Under the pieces are notes generated by a model. That model saw nothing but the letters and a program-made list of their open reading frames with translations. It searched no databases and was not told where the DNA came from. 64,000 bases of DNA from Rhodospirillaceae bacterium bin65 (GTDB lineage: Bacteria > Pseudomonadota > Alphaproteobacteria > Bin65). Below, one piece after another: positions 16,597-24,891 of this stretch. The stretch lies in contig MPMX01000014.1 of NCBI GenBank assembly GCA_002238725.1, positions 1 through 64,000 on the forward strand. The letters run 5' to 3'. A program made the translations under genes and the position numbers. Within the stretch, counting starts at the first letter, position 1. Each line of letters starts with the position of its first letter.

Positions 16597-17790
16597 TCAG
16601 GGTTGACTGCTTGAGGCATGCGGCACGGCATCCAGGTCGCTCTCTATGCTGTCGCCGATGCGAGCGGCGGAAGCTTTCACGGTGTCTCGGGCCAGATGAG
16701 CGTACCGGGCGGTCGTCTGCACCTGTGTGTGACCGAGCAGCTTGCCGATCATCGGCAGGCCTTCGCCGAGCGCGAGCGCGCGCGAGGCGAAGCTGTGCCG
16801 AAGGTCATGGATGCGCACGTCGTCGAGACAGGCGCGGTCCCGGATGCGGCGCCAGGGATGCTGAAGGTCGGTGAGGTGGCTGCCGGGTTTCCTGCCGGCG
16901 ATCACCCACGGGTTGTCGTCATCGCGCGGCAACGACTCCAGCAATCGCACTGCCGAGGGCGCAAGCGGCACCGCGCGCCCGCCAGTCTTGGTATCGGGCA
17001 ACCGCAGCTCGCCGGCCTCCATATCGACATGCTCCCATCGCAGCTTCTGGACTTCGGAAAGCCGGCAGCCGGTGAGCATCAGCAACCGGACTGCCGTGAC
17101 CGCCGAGCGGGTCTCGGAACCGTCCTCGAGGATTTCGTCGAGGACCGTGCCGAGGCGCTGGAACTCCTCGGCGCTCAGGAACCGCTCCCGCTTCTCCTCC
17201 TTGAACCGCTTGACGTGCAGGCAGGGGTTCGAGCCGTCGGGACGCAGGCCCCACATCTCGGCGAGGTTGAACATCTTCGAGAGCACGCCCAGCGTGCGGT
17301 TGGCCTGGTAGGGCGTCTTGCGCAGGCCATGATGGAGCTCGGCGATGTCGCTTCTCTGGATCTCCGTCACCTTGCGGCGGCCGATCCTGGGGTCGATGAA
17401 GAGCTCGACGGAACGCCGGTACTCGTAGGCCGTGCTCGGCTTGCAATGGGCGGGGACATACTCGTCGAGAAAGCGCTCCCCGAGAGCCTTCACGGTCGCG
17501 GCCTTGCGGTCGGCGTCGCGCTGCGCGGCCGGGTCGCCGCCGCCCTTGGCCTCGGCGAGCAGCGACATCGCACGCCGGCGCGCGTCCTCGGGCGCAAGGG
17601 CCGTCACGGGGCCGAGGGTCATGCGGCGAAGCTTGCCTTTGGCGCGGAACTGGGTGACGAAGAACTTGCGACCGGACGCCCGGACACGCAGGCCGAAACC
17701 GGGCAGCTCCCGGTCCCAGTAGAAGCGGTCCGAACCGTCGCTCTCGATCCGGTCGATGGCGCGCTTGGTGATCTTGATCTGTGCCGGCAT
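16597..17790 (-). CDS. Site-specific tyrosine recombinase (island integrase)
   Basis: 397 residues, complete. The N-terminal ~90 residues are the arm-binding DUF4102-like domain (DRFYWDRELPGFGLRVRASG), followed by a SAM-like core-binding domain (about 100-200). The catalytic set is intact: Arg in LTGCRLSEVQKLRW, HxxR in IHDLRHSFAS, LLGHTQ and the nucleophile in TTARYAHLA. The gene sits at the right end of the island, its start facing the tRNA-fMet remnant 222 bases away. This is the standard layout for integrases that use the 3' end of a tRNA as attB, so it is the most likely mover of this island. Confidence 0.92.
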   Translation of the reverse strand: MPAQIKITKRAIDRIESDGSDRFYWDRELPGFGLRVRASGRKFFVTQFRAKGKLRRMTLGPVTALAPEDARRRAMSLLAEAKGGGDPAAQRDADRKAATVKALGERFLDEYVPAHCKPSTAYEYRRSVELFIDPRIGRRKVTEIQRSDIAELHHGLRKTPYQANRTLGVLSKMFNLAEMWGLRPDGSNPCLHVKRFKEEKRERFLSAEEFQRLGTVLDEILEDGSETRSAVTAVRLLMLTGCRLSEVQKLRWEHVDMEAGELRLPDTKTGGRAVPLAPSAVRLLESLPRDDDNPWVIAGRKPGSHLTDLQHPWRRIRDRACLDDVRIHDLRHSFASRALALGEGLPMIGKLLGHTQVQTTARYAHLARDTVKASAARIGDSIESDLDAVPHASSSQP

Positions 17791-17837
17791 GGCGTCGCCC
17801 GTTATTCAGTCGTCTGCGGGAAGCACTCTACCACGCT

Positions 17838-17865
17838 GGGAATCGCATGGGAATCACCGGGAATC
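17838..17865 (+). repeat. Triple GGGAATC direct repeat, candidate integrase arm sites
   Basis: GGGAATC occurs at 17838-17844, 17849-17855 and 17859-17865, with 10-11-base periodicity, between the integrase start and the attachment site. Helically phased short direct repeats next to an att core are typical of arm-type integrase or excisionase sites. No binding evidence. Confidence 0.45.
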
Positions 17866-18011
17866 AAAATCGCGGTGGGTGCGTGTCGTGGATTGTCGAC
17901 GAACAAGGGTCTGGTCAGTTCCTATAACCTGTTGTAGAATATTACTAATGTCGAAGGATGGCGGCGGGAAGAGAAAAGGTGTCAGGGTATGTCGACAGGC
18001 ACTTAGGCAAA

Positions 18012-18056
18012 CTCATAACCTGAAGGTCGTAGGTTCAAATCCTACCCCCGCAACCA
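18012..18056 (+). other. attR: 3' remnant of initiator tRNA (tRNA-fMet)
   Basis: The 45 bases from CTCATAACCTGAAGG to GCAACCA reproduce the anticodon loop (CAT, 18014-18016), anticodon 3' stem, variable region, T arm GTAGG-TTCAAAT-CCTAC, acceptor strand CCCCGCA and CCA of an initiator tRNA. The acceptor end would leave the C1-A72 mismatch of initiators. The 5' half is absent: the bases before 18012 cannot pair with CCTGA or with the acceptor strand. The remnant is therefore the duplicated attachment core left on the distal side of an island, with the functional tRNA reconstituted at the other end. Confidence 0.85.
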
Positions 18057-18060
18057 CCGA

Positions 18061-18101
18061 GACCGACATTCCCGAGATGGGCGTGTCGGTCTTTGTCGTT
18101 T
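18061..18101 (+). terminator. Intrinsic terminator after tRNA-fMet remnant
   Basis: The arms GACCGACA (18061-18068) and TGTCGGTC (18084-18091) form an 8-bp stem with a 15-base loop, followed by TTTGTCGTTT. It is probably the original terminator of the tRNA-fMet gene, now separated from its promoter by the island. Confidence 0.7.
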
Positions 18102-18204
18102 CGGGGCGATTTCCGGTCCATTCCAGGATCCGGGCCAGGTTTCCGCGCAGCGCGATGTCCAGATCGCCCCGCTTTTCCCCGGAAGGCAGCATGGTTCGCG
18201 CGTT

Positions 18205-18260
18205 CAAGCCCCGGATGGAGCGAAGCTGAAATCCGGGGTCCGGGGCCAAAGGGATAGGCC
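18205..18260. repeat. REP-like element, family B
   Basis: Contains CCCCGGATGGAGCGAAGC and a downstream ATCCGGGG arm. Related copies occur near 48470-48565 and 53862-53972, always between genes and close to gene ends. Confidence 0.6.
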
Positions 18261-18367
18261 TGTCGGGTCGGCCCCGGTCCCCGGCTCGACCTGCGGCCGG
18301 ACGGGGCGGCAGGGAAAAATTGGGCGGCGATGTCGCGAGCGACATGCGAGGCTGTTGAACGGCCCCG

Positions 18368-19984
18368 TTACCCCCGCGCGTCCTCCAGCGTCATGGCGGC
18401 GCCTTTTTCCGCGATCATGATGGTCGGGCTGTTGGTGTTGCCGGAGGTTACCGTCGGCATGATCGAGGCGTCGATCACGCGCAGGTTTTCCAGCCCGTGC
18501 ACCTTGAGACGGTCGCTGACCACGGCCTGCGGATCGCTGCCCATCTTGCAGGTGCCGACCGGGTGGAAGATCGTCGTGCCGATATCGCCGGCGGCCCGGA
18601 CCAGTTCGTCCGCGGACTGCATCGCTGCGCCGGGCAGCACCTCCTCCGGCGCGTAGGGGTGCATCGCCGGCGCGGCAGCGATGCGCCGGGTCAGCCGGAT
18701 CGCCTCGACCGCGGTCTGCCGGTCGCCGGGCGTCGAGAGATAATTGGGCGCGATCGCCGGCGGCTCCTTCGGGTCGGGCGATTTCAGCGTGACCGCGCCC
18801 CGGCTCTCCGGCCGCAGGTCGCACACCGATGCCGTCAGGCCGGGAAAGCGGTGCAGCGGCTCGCCGAACCTGTCGAGCGACAGGGGCTGGACGTGATATT
18901 GCAGGTTGGCGGTCTCGCGCGACGGATCGGATTTCGCGAACACGCCGAGCTGGCTCGGCGCCATGGTCAGCGGCCCGCGCCGGAACAGGACGTATTCCAG
19001 GCCCATCGTCATTTTCCCCAACAGGCTGTTGGCCTGCTGGTTGAGGGTGACGACGTTCGAGACCCGGTAGACGATGCGCAGTTGCAGATGATCCTGCAGA
19101 TTGCCGCCGACGCCGGGCAATTCCTGCAGCACGCCCACCCCCTTGTCCTGCAACAGCGCGCCCGGCCCGACGCCGGAGACCTGGAGCAGGTGCGGCGAGC
19201 CGATCGAGCCCGCCGCCAGGATCAGCTCGCCGTCCACATCGACCCGGGTTTCCACGCCCTTGCGCCAGAAGTCGAGGCCGCTCGCCCGCGCGCCGTCGAA
19301 GCGGATGCGCTTTGCCTGGGCATGGGTCAGGATTGTCAGGTTGGGCCGGTTGCGCGCCGGCTTCAGGAAGGCCTGCACCGTGTTCCAGCGCGCGCCCCGG
19401 CGCTGGTTGACCATGAACCTGCCGGTGCCCTCGTTGTCGCCGTCGTTGAAATCCGGCGTCCGTGCGATGCCGGTCTCGTTGCAGGCGCGCTCGAAGGCGT
19501 CGAGGATCTCCCAGCCGACCCGCGGACGCTCGACCCGCCACTCGCCGCCGGTGCCGTGGAAATCGTCCGGCGGGCCGAAATGATGCTCGGACTTCTTGAA
19601 CCAGGGCAGCACATCGTCCCAGCTCCAGCCGCGGTTGCCCATCTGGGCCCAGCCGTCATAATCGCGCATCTGGCCGCGCATGTAGATCATGCCGTTGATC
19701 GAGGAGCAGCCGCCGAGCACCCGGCCGCGCGGATAGTTTAGCGCCCGGCCGTTCAGCCCGTCTTCGGCTTCCGTCTTCAGGCACCAGTCGGTGCGCGGGT
19801 TGCCCTGGGTATAGAGATAGCCGACCGGCACCTTGATCCAGAAATAGTTGTCCTTGCCGCCGGCCTCGAGCAGCAGCACCCGGTTGCGCCCGTCCTCGGA
19901 CAGCCGGTTCGCCAGCACGCAGCCGGCCGAGCCGGCGCCGACGATGACATAGTCGAAGCTGCCGAGGCTGGCGGGTTCGGTCAT
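18368..19984 (-). CDS. GMC-family FAD oxidoreductase (choline dehydrogenase-like)
   Basis: 538 residues from MTEPASLGS, with GGAG six bases upstream. The N-terminus has the FAD-binding Rossmann motif [10 protein letters not shown] (about 13-22), then the GMC signature [14 protein letters not shown]. The C-terminus has the catalytic His block HPVGTCKMG and the second signature region [22 protein letters not shown] enzymes oxidise alcohols with FAD; choline, aliphatic alcohols and polyethylene glycol are typical substrates. No betaine aldehyde dehydrogenase or BetI-type regulator gene is adjacent, so the choline name would be a guess. First intact backbone gene after the island border. Confidence 0.88.
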   Translation of the reverse strand: MTEPASLGSFDYVIVGAGSAGCVLANRLSEDGRNRVLLLEAGGKDNYFWIKVPVGYLYTQGNPRTDWCLKTEAEDGLNGRALNYPRGRVLGGCSSINGMIYMRGQMRDYDGWAQMGNRGWSWDDVLPWFKKSEHHFGPPDDFHGTGGEWRVERPRVGWEILDAFERACNETGIARTPDFNDGDNEGTGRFMVNQRRGARWNTVQAFLKPARNRPNLTILTHAQAKRIRFDGARASGLDFWRKGVETRVDVDGELILAAGSIGSPHLLQVSGVGPGALLQDKGVGVLQELPGVGGNLQDHLQLRIVYRVSNVVTLNQQANSLLGKMTMGLEYVLFRRGPLTMAPSQLGVFAKSDPSRETANLQYHVQPLSLDRFGEPLHRFPGLTASVCDLRPESRGAVTLKSPDPKEPPAIAPNYLSTPGDRQTAVEAIRLTRRIAAAPAMHPYAPEEVLPGAAMQSADELVRAAGDIGTTIFHPVGTCKMGSDPQAVVSDRLKVHGLENLRVIDASIMPTVTSGNTNSPTIMIAEKGAAMTLEDARG

Positions 19985-20110
19985 GCTATGCTCCGGCGTT
20001 GCGCCGGGCCGCACTGTCTCGCGGCGACGGCAGAATGGCCCGAATACCCTATTCCCGAAGCCCCCCGATCAACAAGGGGCCGGCAAAATCCGCCAAAAGG
20101 GGAATGCAAC

Positions 20111-20425
20111 TTGACTAACCGTCCAGACCCGCCGCCGGCTGCCGCCGGCCGGCCGGACAAGCGAACCGTCCGCGAGATCATCCTCGACCTCGCCGAAGCG
20201 GCCGGCGACGGCACGGTCGGGCCGGGCGACGTGGCGAAGGTCTTCGCCGAGGAACGGCGCAAGCCCGGCGCGCCGGCGCAGTCGGCGCATCGCTGGTCGC
20301 GCATCGTGCGCGAGGAGGCGATCGGCCTCGCCCGGGCCGGCCGGGTGGCGATCCTGCGCAAAGGCAAGCCGGTCGATCCGCACACGCCGGTGAAGGGCGT
20401 GATCCGCATCCGGCTCGTTCGCTGA
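20111..20425 (+). CDS. DUF3253 winged-helix protein
   Basis: 104 residues, read from TTG 20111, which follows AGGGGA; the upstream part of the frame has no coding character and overlaps the divergent GMC promoter. The fold is a small winged helix: TVREIILDLAEAAGDGTVGP, then DVAKVFAEE, a Trp-Arg helix (HRWSRIVREEAIGLARAGRV) and the C-terminal pair GKPVDP/KGVIRIRLV typical of DUF3253. The family is often stand-alone in alphaproteobacteria and has no known function. Divergent from the GMC gene. Confidence 0.7.
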   Translation: MTNRPDPPPAAAGRPDKRTVREIILDLAEAAGDGTVGPGDVAKVFAEERRKPGAPAQSAHRWSRIVREEAIGLARAGRVAILRKGKPVDPHTPVKGVIRIRLVR

Positions 20426-20522
20426 ACGGCGGCGGCCGGAAATCGTTAGGGCGGACTGGAGAAGAGCCGGATAATCGCCCCGGAAACGGGTCAGGGCGCG
20501 ACGGGGGCGGGCCCTGCCCGGC

Positions 20523-20993
20523 CTATTTCAGGACGCCCGGCCAGTTCTTGTCGGCCGTCCGGATATAGCCCGGGATATCCTGTTTCCAGGTCCGCTGCAC
20601 GCTGCGGTTGTAGTTGAGGTAGAGCTTGCCGCCGACGACCGACCACTGGTCGACCTCGATCTTGACGGCATAGCCCTGGGCCACCCCGTAGGCGCAGTAG
20701 CCGCCGTACTGCGGCGCCCAGCGCTCCGGGTTCTGCCTGAACCGGTCGCGGTTGGCGGCGCTGGCGAAATACCAGGTCGCGCCCTTCCATTCGTGGGTGA
20801 AGTCCGGCTTGCCTTCTACTGGCTTGCCCTGGGTGAAATAGGCCACGGGATCGTAGCCGCGGATCGCCTTGCCGCCCGGCGCGAAAATTTCCGGCTTGGC
20901 CGCCGTTGCCGGGCCGGCGGCGTAGAAGGCTGCCGCGGATACGACCGGAACGGCGAGCGCGGCGGCGAGCAGGGTGCGGCGGGTCAGGATCAT
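20523..20993 (-). CDS. Exported YHS-domain protein
   Basis: 156 residues from MILTRRTLLAAAL, after GGAGG. The N-terminus is a signal peptide with an RR pair (TRRTLLAAALAVPVVSAAAF), compatible with Tat or Sec export. The mature part has the YHS-domain pattern GYDPVAYFTQG, HEWKGATWYFASAANRDRF, PERWAPQYGGYCAYGVAQG. YHS proteins bind metals or cofactors, and this exported class is common in proteobacteria as 'YHS domain-containing protein', sometimes beside stress or oxidoreductase genes. Stand-alone here; the specific ligand is unknown. Confidence 0.82.
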   Translation of the reverse strand: MILTRRTLLAAALAVPVVSAAAFYAAGPATAAKPEIFAPGGKAIRGYDPVAYFTQGKPVEGKPDFTHEWKGATWYFASAANRDRFRQNPERWAPQYGGYCAYGVAQGYAVKIEVDQWSVVGGKLYLNYNRSVQRTWKQDIPGYIRTADKNWPGVLK

Positions 20994-21283
20994 CGGAGCC
21001 TCCCTACGATCTCGGGGATCGAGTTCGATTGCCATGTGGGAATGGCGGGCAGAACATTCATTACAAATCATTATAACACGGTTGTGAGGCCGCGCCGTGC
21101 CGGTGTCCGTGCGCGACGCGGCGTCAGGGTTGATCCGCCGCCGGTGCCATCTAAAAAAAGCATCGAACGATCTTTTCCGCCACAGGCGGGACGCAGAGGA
21201 GGTGCCGGGTTGAGAATCCGTCGCACGGCCGGCGCTGCAACGGCCGGGACCGGGAAGCCAGATTGCCTGCCGGAGCAACAGCC

Positions 21284-22129
21284 ATGACCGCTTTGCCGGA
21301 ACCCGATTCGCCGCTCAACCGGCTGCGCCGGCGCGTCGGCATGTTCATGGAAAGCCGGAGGACGACCCGCGTCATCACCGCGGTCATCGTCTTCAACGCG
21401 ATCACCCTCGGCCTCGAAACCTCCGGCAGCGTCATGGAGCGGGCCGGGCCGCTGCTGCTGTTCCTCGACGAAGCGGTGCTGGCCATTTTCGTGACCGAGC
21501 TGCTGGCCAAGCTGTTCGCCTTCGGCTGGCGCTATTTCACCAACGGTTGGAACATCTTCGATTTCGTCATCGTCGGGATCGCGCTGGCGCCGTCGAGCGG
21601 CGACCTGACGGTGCTGCGTTCGCTGCGCATCCTGCGCGTGCTGCGGCTGGTCGCCATCGTGCCGTCGATGCGCAAGGTGGTCATGGCGCTGATGACGGCA
21701 ATTCCCGGCGTCACCAGCGTGATCGCCCTGCTGATGCTGGTCTATTACGTGTTCGGCGTGATGGTGACCAAGCTCTACGGCGCGGCCTTCCCCGACTGGT
21801 TCGGCACGGTCGGCGAGAGCATGTATTCGCTGTTCCAGATCATGACCCTGGAAAGCTGGTCCATGGGCATCGTCCGCCCGGTGATGGAGCAGTACCCCAA
21901 CGCCTGGCTGGTTTTTGTGCCCTTCATCCTGATGACCAGCTTCGCCGTCATCAACCTGTTCATCGCCGTCATCGTCAACGCCATGACCGAGCAGAGCCAG
22001 GCCGAATCCGCGGCCCTGAAGGAGGAAATCCACGCCGTCAGCGAGGCCGAGGCCTCGGCCCTGATGCAGCGCATGGAAGCCCTGCAGCGCCAGATGGACG
22101 AGATCAAGGGAATGCTGGAGAAGCGTTAG
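21284..22129 (+). CDS. Voltage-gated sodium channel, bacterial (BacNav type)
   Basis: 281 residues from MTALPEPDS, with GGAG upstream. A single six-TM unit: S1 about 30-45, S2 57-78, S3 90-103, S4 107-130 with Arg every third position (R112, R115, R118, R121), S5 135-163 and S6 203-235. The pore loop holds the selectivity filter TLESWSM (188-194), matching the TLESW of NaChBac and the TLESWSM of NavMs. The C-terminal helix (about 236-281) is a coiled coil that tetramerises the channel. It should give voltage-dependent Na+ entry in the inner membrane. Overlaps the convergent hydrolase gene by four bases. Confidence 0.92.
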   Translation: MTALPEPDSPLNRLRRRVGMFMESRRTTRVITAVIVFNAITLGLETSGSVMERAGPLLLFLDEAVLAIFVTELLAKLFAFGWRYFTNGWNIFDFVIVGIALAPSSGDLTVLRSLRILRVLRLVAIVPSMRKVVMALMTAIPGVTSVIALLMLVYYVFGVMVTKLYGAAFPDWFGTVGESMYSLFQIMTLESWSMGIVRPVMEQYPNAWLVFVPFILMTSFAVINLFIAVIVNAMTEQSQAESAALKEEIHAVSEAEASALMQRMEALQRQMDEIKGMLEKR

Positions 22130-22836
22130 CCGGCAGCTTCGAGCAGCAGCGCCGCGGTCTCGTCCGGGTGCGAGATCATCAGGTCGTGGGGGCCGTCGAT
22201 CCGGCGGCGCAGCCAGTCCGGTCCGGACGCAACGCCCGCGTGGATCGCGTGGAAGGGCGACGGGTCATTCGCGCTTGCCAGAACGTGCATCTTGCAGGCG
22301 ACGGTCGCCCAGGCGCCGCTCAGCGTCAGGGGCTCGGTGAAGCAGCGCAGCGGATGCGGCGTCACCTTGGGCTCGACCCAGGCCTGCTGCGCCGGATCGT
22401 CGAGCCAGGCGCTGGCCGGCAGCGGCGGCACCTTCCAGCCGCCGCCCCGTTCCGCGGCGGCCCGTTCGAACGCCGCGACGCGCTCCGGCGGCGCCATCTC
22501 ATGCAGGCTTTGCCCGTCGGCCGGGACGAAGGCGTCGAGATAGACCAGCGCCCGCAGCTGTCCGGCTGCGCGGTCGGCGGCGCCGGTGACGACCATGCCG
22601 CCATAGCTGTGGCCGCACAGCACGACATCGTCCAGTTCTTCCCAGTCGAGCAGGTTGACGATGTCGAGGATGTGGGTGTCCAGTCCGGTCTCGCGGGTCA
22701 GCAGGTGGGAGCGCTCGGCGAGGCCGGTCAGCGTCGGCGTGTACACGACATGGCCGTTTGCGCGCAGCCGGCCCGCCACGTCCCGCCAGCACCAGCCGCC
22801 GTGCCAGGCGCCGTGCACCAGGACGAAATCGGTCAT
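22126..22836 (-). CDS. Alpha/beta hydrolase (esterase/hydroxynitrile-lyase-like)
   Basis: 236 residues. The first strand FVLVHGAWHGGWCW supplies the oxyanion hole, the nucleophile elbow is GHSYGG (about residue 75), the acid is probably Asp in ANDPSPF and the His is in GPHDLMISHPDE. This subgroup is the compact methylesterase/hydroxynitrile lyase-like fold without a large lid. The start ATG overlaps the upstream SDR stop (ATGA), so the two are co-translated. Together they could open a lactone or ester and oxidise the sugar acid, but the substrate is not visible from sequence. Confidence 0.85.
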   Translation of the reverse strand: MTDFVLVHGAWHGGWCWRDVAGRLRANGHVVYTPTLTGLAERSHLLTRETGLDTHILDIVNLLDWEELDDVVLCGHSYGGMVVTGAADRAAGQLRALVYLDAFVPADGQSLHEMAPPERVAAFERAAAERGGGWKVPPLPASAWLDDPAQQAWVEPKVTPHPLRCFTEPLTLSGAWATVACKMHVLASANDPSPFHAIHAGVASGPDWLRRRIDGPHDLMISHPDETAALLLEAAG

Positions 22837-23828
22837 CGGCCGGCCTCCCCCTCGGCGCCGCCGCCCGCCAGATCGTCGGCGATAAAGCCGCGGACGATGT
22901 CGTCGATCGTAGCGTCCGGCGCGATGCCGAGCGCTTCGGCCCGGGCGCCGCGGGCTTCGCCCGGCCAGCCGCCGACGATCCGCATGGTCGCCGGGTCCGG
23001 CTTCCAGCGAATCGCGCCGGTCCGGCGGTTGCCGGCGTTATGCGCCACCGCATCGGCCATGTCCGCCGCCGTCGCCCGGATGCCGGACAGCAGCAATGTG
23101 CGCTTCAGCCCCAGCCGCTCGCCCGGCAGGTTGTGGACGGCGATGAAAGCATCCACCGTGCGTCGCGGCGACAGGCAGGCCATCGCGACATGGGGCTCGA
23201 CCGGGCAATCGTAGTCCCGGCCCTGCAACGGTTCGCGGATAATCGAGCTGGCCCAGGTCGAGGCCGCCCGGTTCGGCGCCGGCCGCACCATGATCGTCGG
23301 CAGGCGCAGGGCCCGGCCGTCGATATAATCCTTGCGGGTGTAGTCGTGGATCAGCTGCTCGCCGACCAGTTTCTGGATGCCGTAGGAGGTCTGCGGCAGG
23401 GGCGGCGTGTCGTCCTCGATAACGTCCGGCAGGTCGCCGCCATAGACCGCAATCGAGGAGGCGAACACCAGACGCGGCGGGCGGGCCAGCGCACGGCAGG
23501 CCTCCAGCACATGGCGCGTGCCGTCCAGGTTGACCCGGTAGCCGAGCGCAAAATCTTCCTCCGCCCCGGCGCTGACGATGGCCGCGAGATGGAAGACACT
23601 GGCCGCATCGGCGCCGATCAGGCGGCGCACCGCCGCGCCGTCGCCGATGTCCCCGGTAACCGCCTCGGCCCGCCCGCCGAAGTCGTCCGGCGTGACGTTG
23701 TCGAACAGGACGAGACCGGTAACCGGCGTCTCAGAACCCTCCGGGCCGGTAAGCGTCCCGCGCTCCAGAATCGCCTTCGCCAGCTTCCGCCCGAGAAACC
23801 CGGCCCCGCCGGTGATGATGACGCGCAT
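22833..23828 (-). CDS. denD: NAD-dependent epimerase/dehydratase, D-erythronate dehydrogenase-like
   Basis: 331 residues, extended SDR. Rossmann motif TGGAGFLG (6-13), active site Tyr/Lys in TSYGIQKLVGE and Ser in VFASSIAVYGG. The arrangement (N-terminal GGAGFLGRKLAKAIL, RALRLPTIMVRPAPNRAASTW, C-terminal IRWKPDPATMRIVGGWPG) is that of DenD, which oxidises D-erythronate at C2 in four-carbon acid sugar catabolism. The usual neighbours (OtnK-type kinase, OtnC-type aldolase) are absent, so the assignment is at family level only. Co-translated with the downstream hydrolase. Confidence 0.78.
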   Translation of the reverse strand: MRVIITGGAGFLGRKLAKAILERGTLTGPEGSETPVTGLVLFDNVTPDDFGGRAEAVTGDIGDGAAVRRLIGADAASVFHLAAIVSAGAEEDFALGYRVNLDGTRHVLEACRALARPPRLVFASSIAVYGGDLPDVIEDDTPPLPQTSYGIQKLVGEQLIHDYTRKDYIDGRALRLPTIMVRPAPNRAASTWASSIIREPLQGRDYDCPVEPHVAMACLSPRRTVDAFIAVHNLPGERLGLKRTLLLSGIRATAADMADAVAHNAGNRRTGAIRWKPDPATMRIVGGWPGEARGARAEALGIAPDATIDDIVRGFIADDLAGGGAEGEAGR

Positions 23829-23987
23829 GTGTGCCGCCTTTGGCCCTTTGGTGCTCCTCGCGGTTTCTCCGACAGGGGCCTCGTCCGGTCAACCGTGCTG
23901 GAGATTTGCGCGAATTGGTCATCGCAGCGTCGTCCGGAATCCGTATTGTAAATTGTCAACTGACAGGCGACGGATTAGACTTGCGCG

Positions 23988-24266
23988 ATGATCGCTTCGT
24001 TCCGGCATCGCGGACTGAAGGCGCTCTACGAGGGCAGGACGGTGCGGCGTGTGGCTCCGGCGCATATTGAGAAGCTGCGGGACATTCTTGCGGCGCTCGA
24101 TCTCAGCCGGGAACCTGGGGACATGAACCTGCCGGGGTTTCGCCTGCACGAATTGAAGGGCCGCCTGAAAGGGCACTGGGCGGTTTCGGTATCGGGCAAC
24201 TGGCGCGTAACCTTCCGGTTCGAGGACGGCGCGGCGGTCGATGTGAATTACGTGGACTATCACTGA
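23988..24266 (+). CDS. higB: HigB-type RelE-superfamily toxin
   Basis: 92 residues: MIASFRHRGLKALYEGRTVR, a helical middle, then the RelE-fold strands GHWAVSVSGNWRVTFRF and AVDVNYVDYH. These match host-inhibition HigB toxins, ribosome-dependent mRNA interferases. Toxin comes before antitoxin, as is normal for higBA, with 12 bases between them. A short AT-rich stretch with TTGTAAATTGTCAACTGACA lies just upstream (about 23943-23965) and may be the autoregulated promoter. Confidence 0.9.
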   Translation: MIASFRHRGLKALYEGRTVRRVAPAHIEKLRDILAALDLSREPGDMNLPGFRLHELKGRLKGHWAVSVSGNWRVTFRFEDGAAVDVNYVDYH

Positions 24267-24278
24267 GGAGACGGCGAC

Positions 24279-24566
24279 ATGGCCATGCACAACCCGCCCC
24301 ATCCGGGCGGCATCGTGAAGCGGCAGTGCCTTGAGCCCTTTGGCCTGACCGTGACGCGGGCCGCAGAAGGGCTGGGCGTCACGCGACAGGCGCTTTCCGA
24401 GCTGGTGAACGAGCGCACGGGAATATCGGTGGACATGGCAATACGGCTGTCGAAGGCCTTCGGCTCGACGCCCGAGACCTGGCTCGGGATGCAGATGGCC
24501 TGGGATCTCTGGCAGGCCCGCGACCGCGCAGGGCAGATCGCGGTGGAGCGTTTCGCGGCGGCTTGA
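24279..24566 (+). CDS. higA: HigA-type antitoxin, XRE family
   Basis: 95 residues with a helix-turn-helix: LTVTRAAEGLGVTRQALSEL, followed by ERTGISVDMAIRLSKAFG and ETWLGMQMAWDLWQARDR, the classic HigA block. It neutralises HigB and represses the operon through the HTH. The N-terminal PPHPGGIVKRQ motif is also typical. Both genes look complete. Confidence 0.92.
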   Translation: MAMHNPPHPGGIVKRQCLEPFGLTVTRAAEGLGVTRQALSELVNERTGISVDMAIRLSKAFGSTPETWLGMQMAWDLWQARDRAGQIAVERFAAA

Positions 24567-24666
24567 CCGGCGAAGTAGACCGATGCCGGGTTAGCCGCAT
24601 GCGCGCCGCGTCGAAGTGCAGTATTCTGGGGCCGCCTGGCGCAAGGGCGCATCCGAAGAGAAAGCG

Positions 24667-24891
24667 ATGACCGATACACTCATCGACAGGAATCCGGATA
24701 TCCTGGGCGGGACTCCGGTATTCGCCGGCACCCGGGTGCCGGTGCGCATCCTGATGGAGCATCTGGAGGCCGGCGACCGGCTCGACGAATTTCTGGAGGA
24801 CTATCCGACCGTTTCGCGGCGCCAGGCCGTTGCGGTGCTGGAGCGCGCAACGGCGATGCTGGTGTCCGGTGCCGATGAAGCTGCTGCTTGA
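24667..24891 (+). CDS. DUF433 antitoxin
   Basis: 74 residues from ATG 24667. The sequence LIDRNPDILGGTPVFAGTRV is the DUF433 signature; the rest is two helices ending in the HTH-like region EDYPTVSRRQAVAVLERA. DUF433 proteins are antitoxins to PIN-like DUF5615 toxins. The ORF overlaps the toxin start by 17 bases. Its partner is interrupted, so this antitoxin may now have no active toxin to restrain. Confidence 0.85.
   Translation: MTDTLIDRNPDILGGTPVFAGTRVPVRILMEHLEAGDRLDEFLEDYPTVSRRQAVAVLERATAMLVSGADEAAA

Larger units (their letters stand above)
1..18056. mobile_element. Genomic island, right-hand part, integrated at tRNA-fMet
   Basis: The right border is the 45-base 3' remnant of an initiator tRNA at 18012-18056, with an intact tyrosine recombinase just inside it. 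The contents are typical cargo: an IS110 transposase, two decayed integrases, a restriction-modification pair, trypsin-like peptidases, a metallo-beta-lactamase-fold/TM operon and a MoxR-VWA cassette. Base composition varies, and about 7.7-14.6 kb is visibly lower in GC than the backbone. By the usual geometry of integration into tRNA genes, the intact tRNA and left end lie upstream of base 1. That part is inference. No conjugation or phage structural genes are visible here, so ICE, satellite or prophage status is open. Confidence 0.75.

Noticed and set aside
17980-18056. A complete functional tRNA-Met gene
   Set aside because: Only the 3' half is present; the 5' bases cannot form acceptor, D or anticodon stems.
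18368-19984. Naming the GMC enzyme betA
   Set aside because: No betB, betI or choline transporter gene is adjacent, and GMC substrates cannot be told apart by eye.
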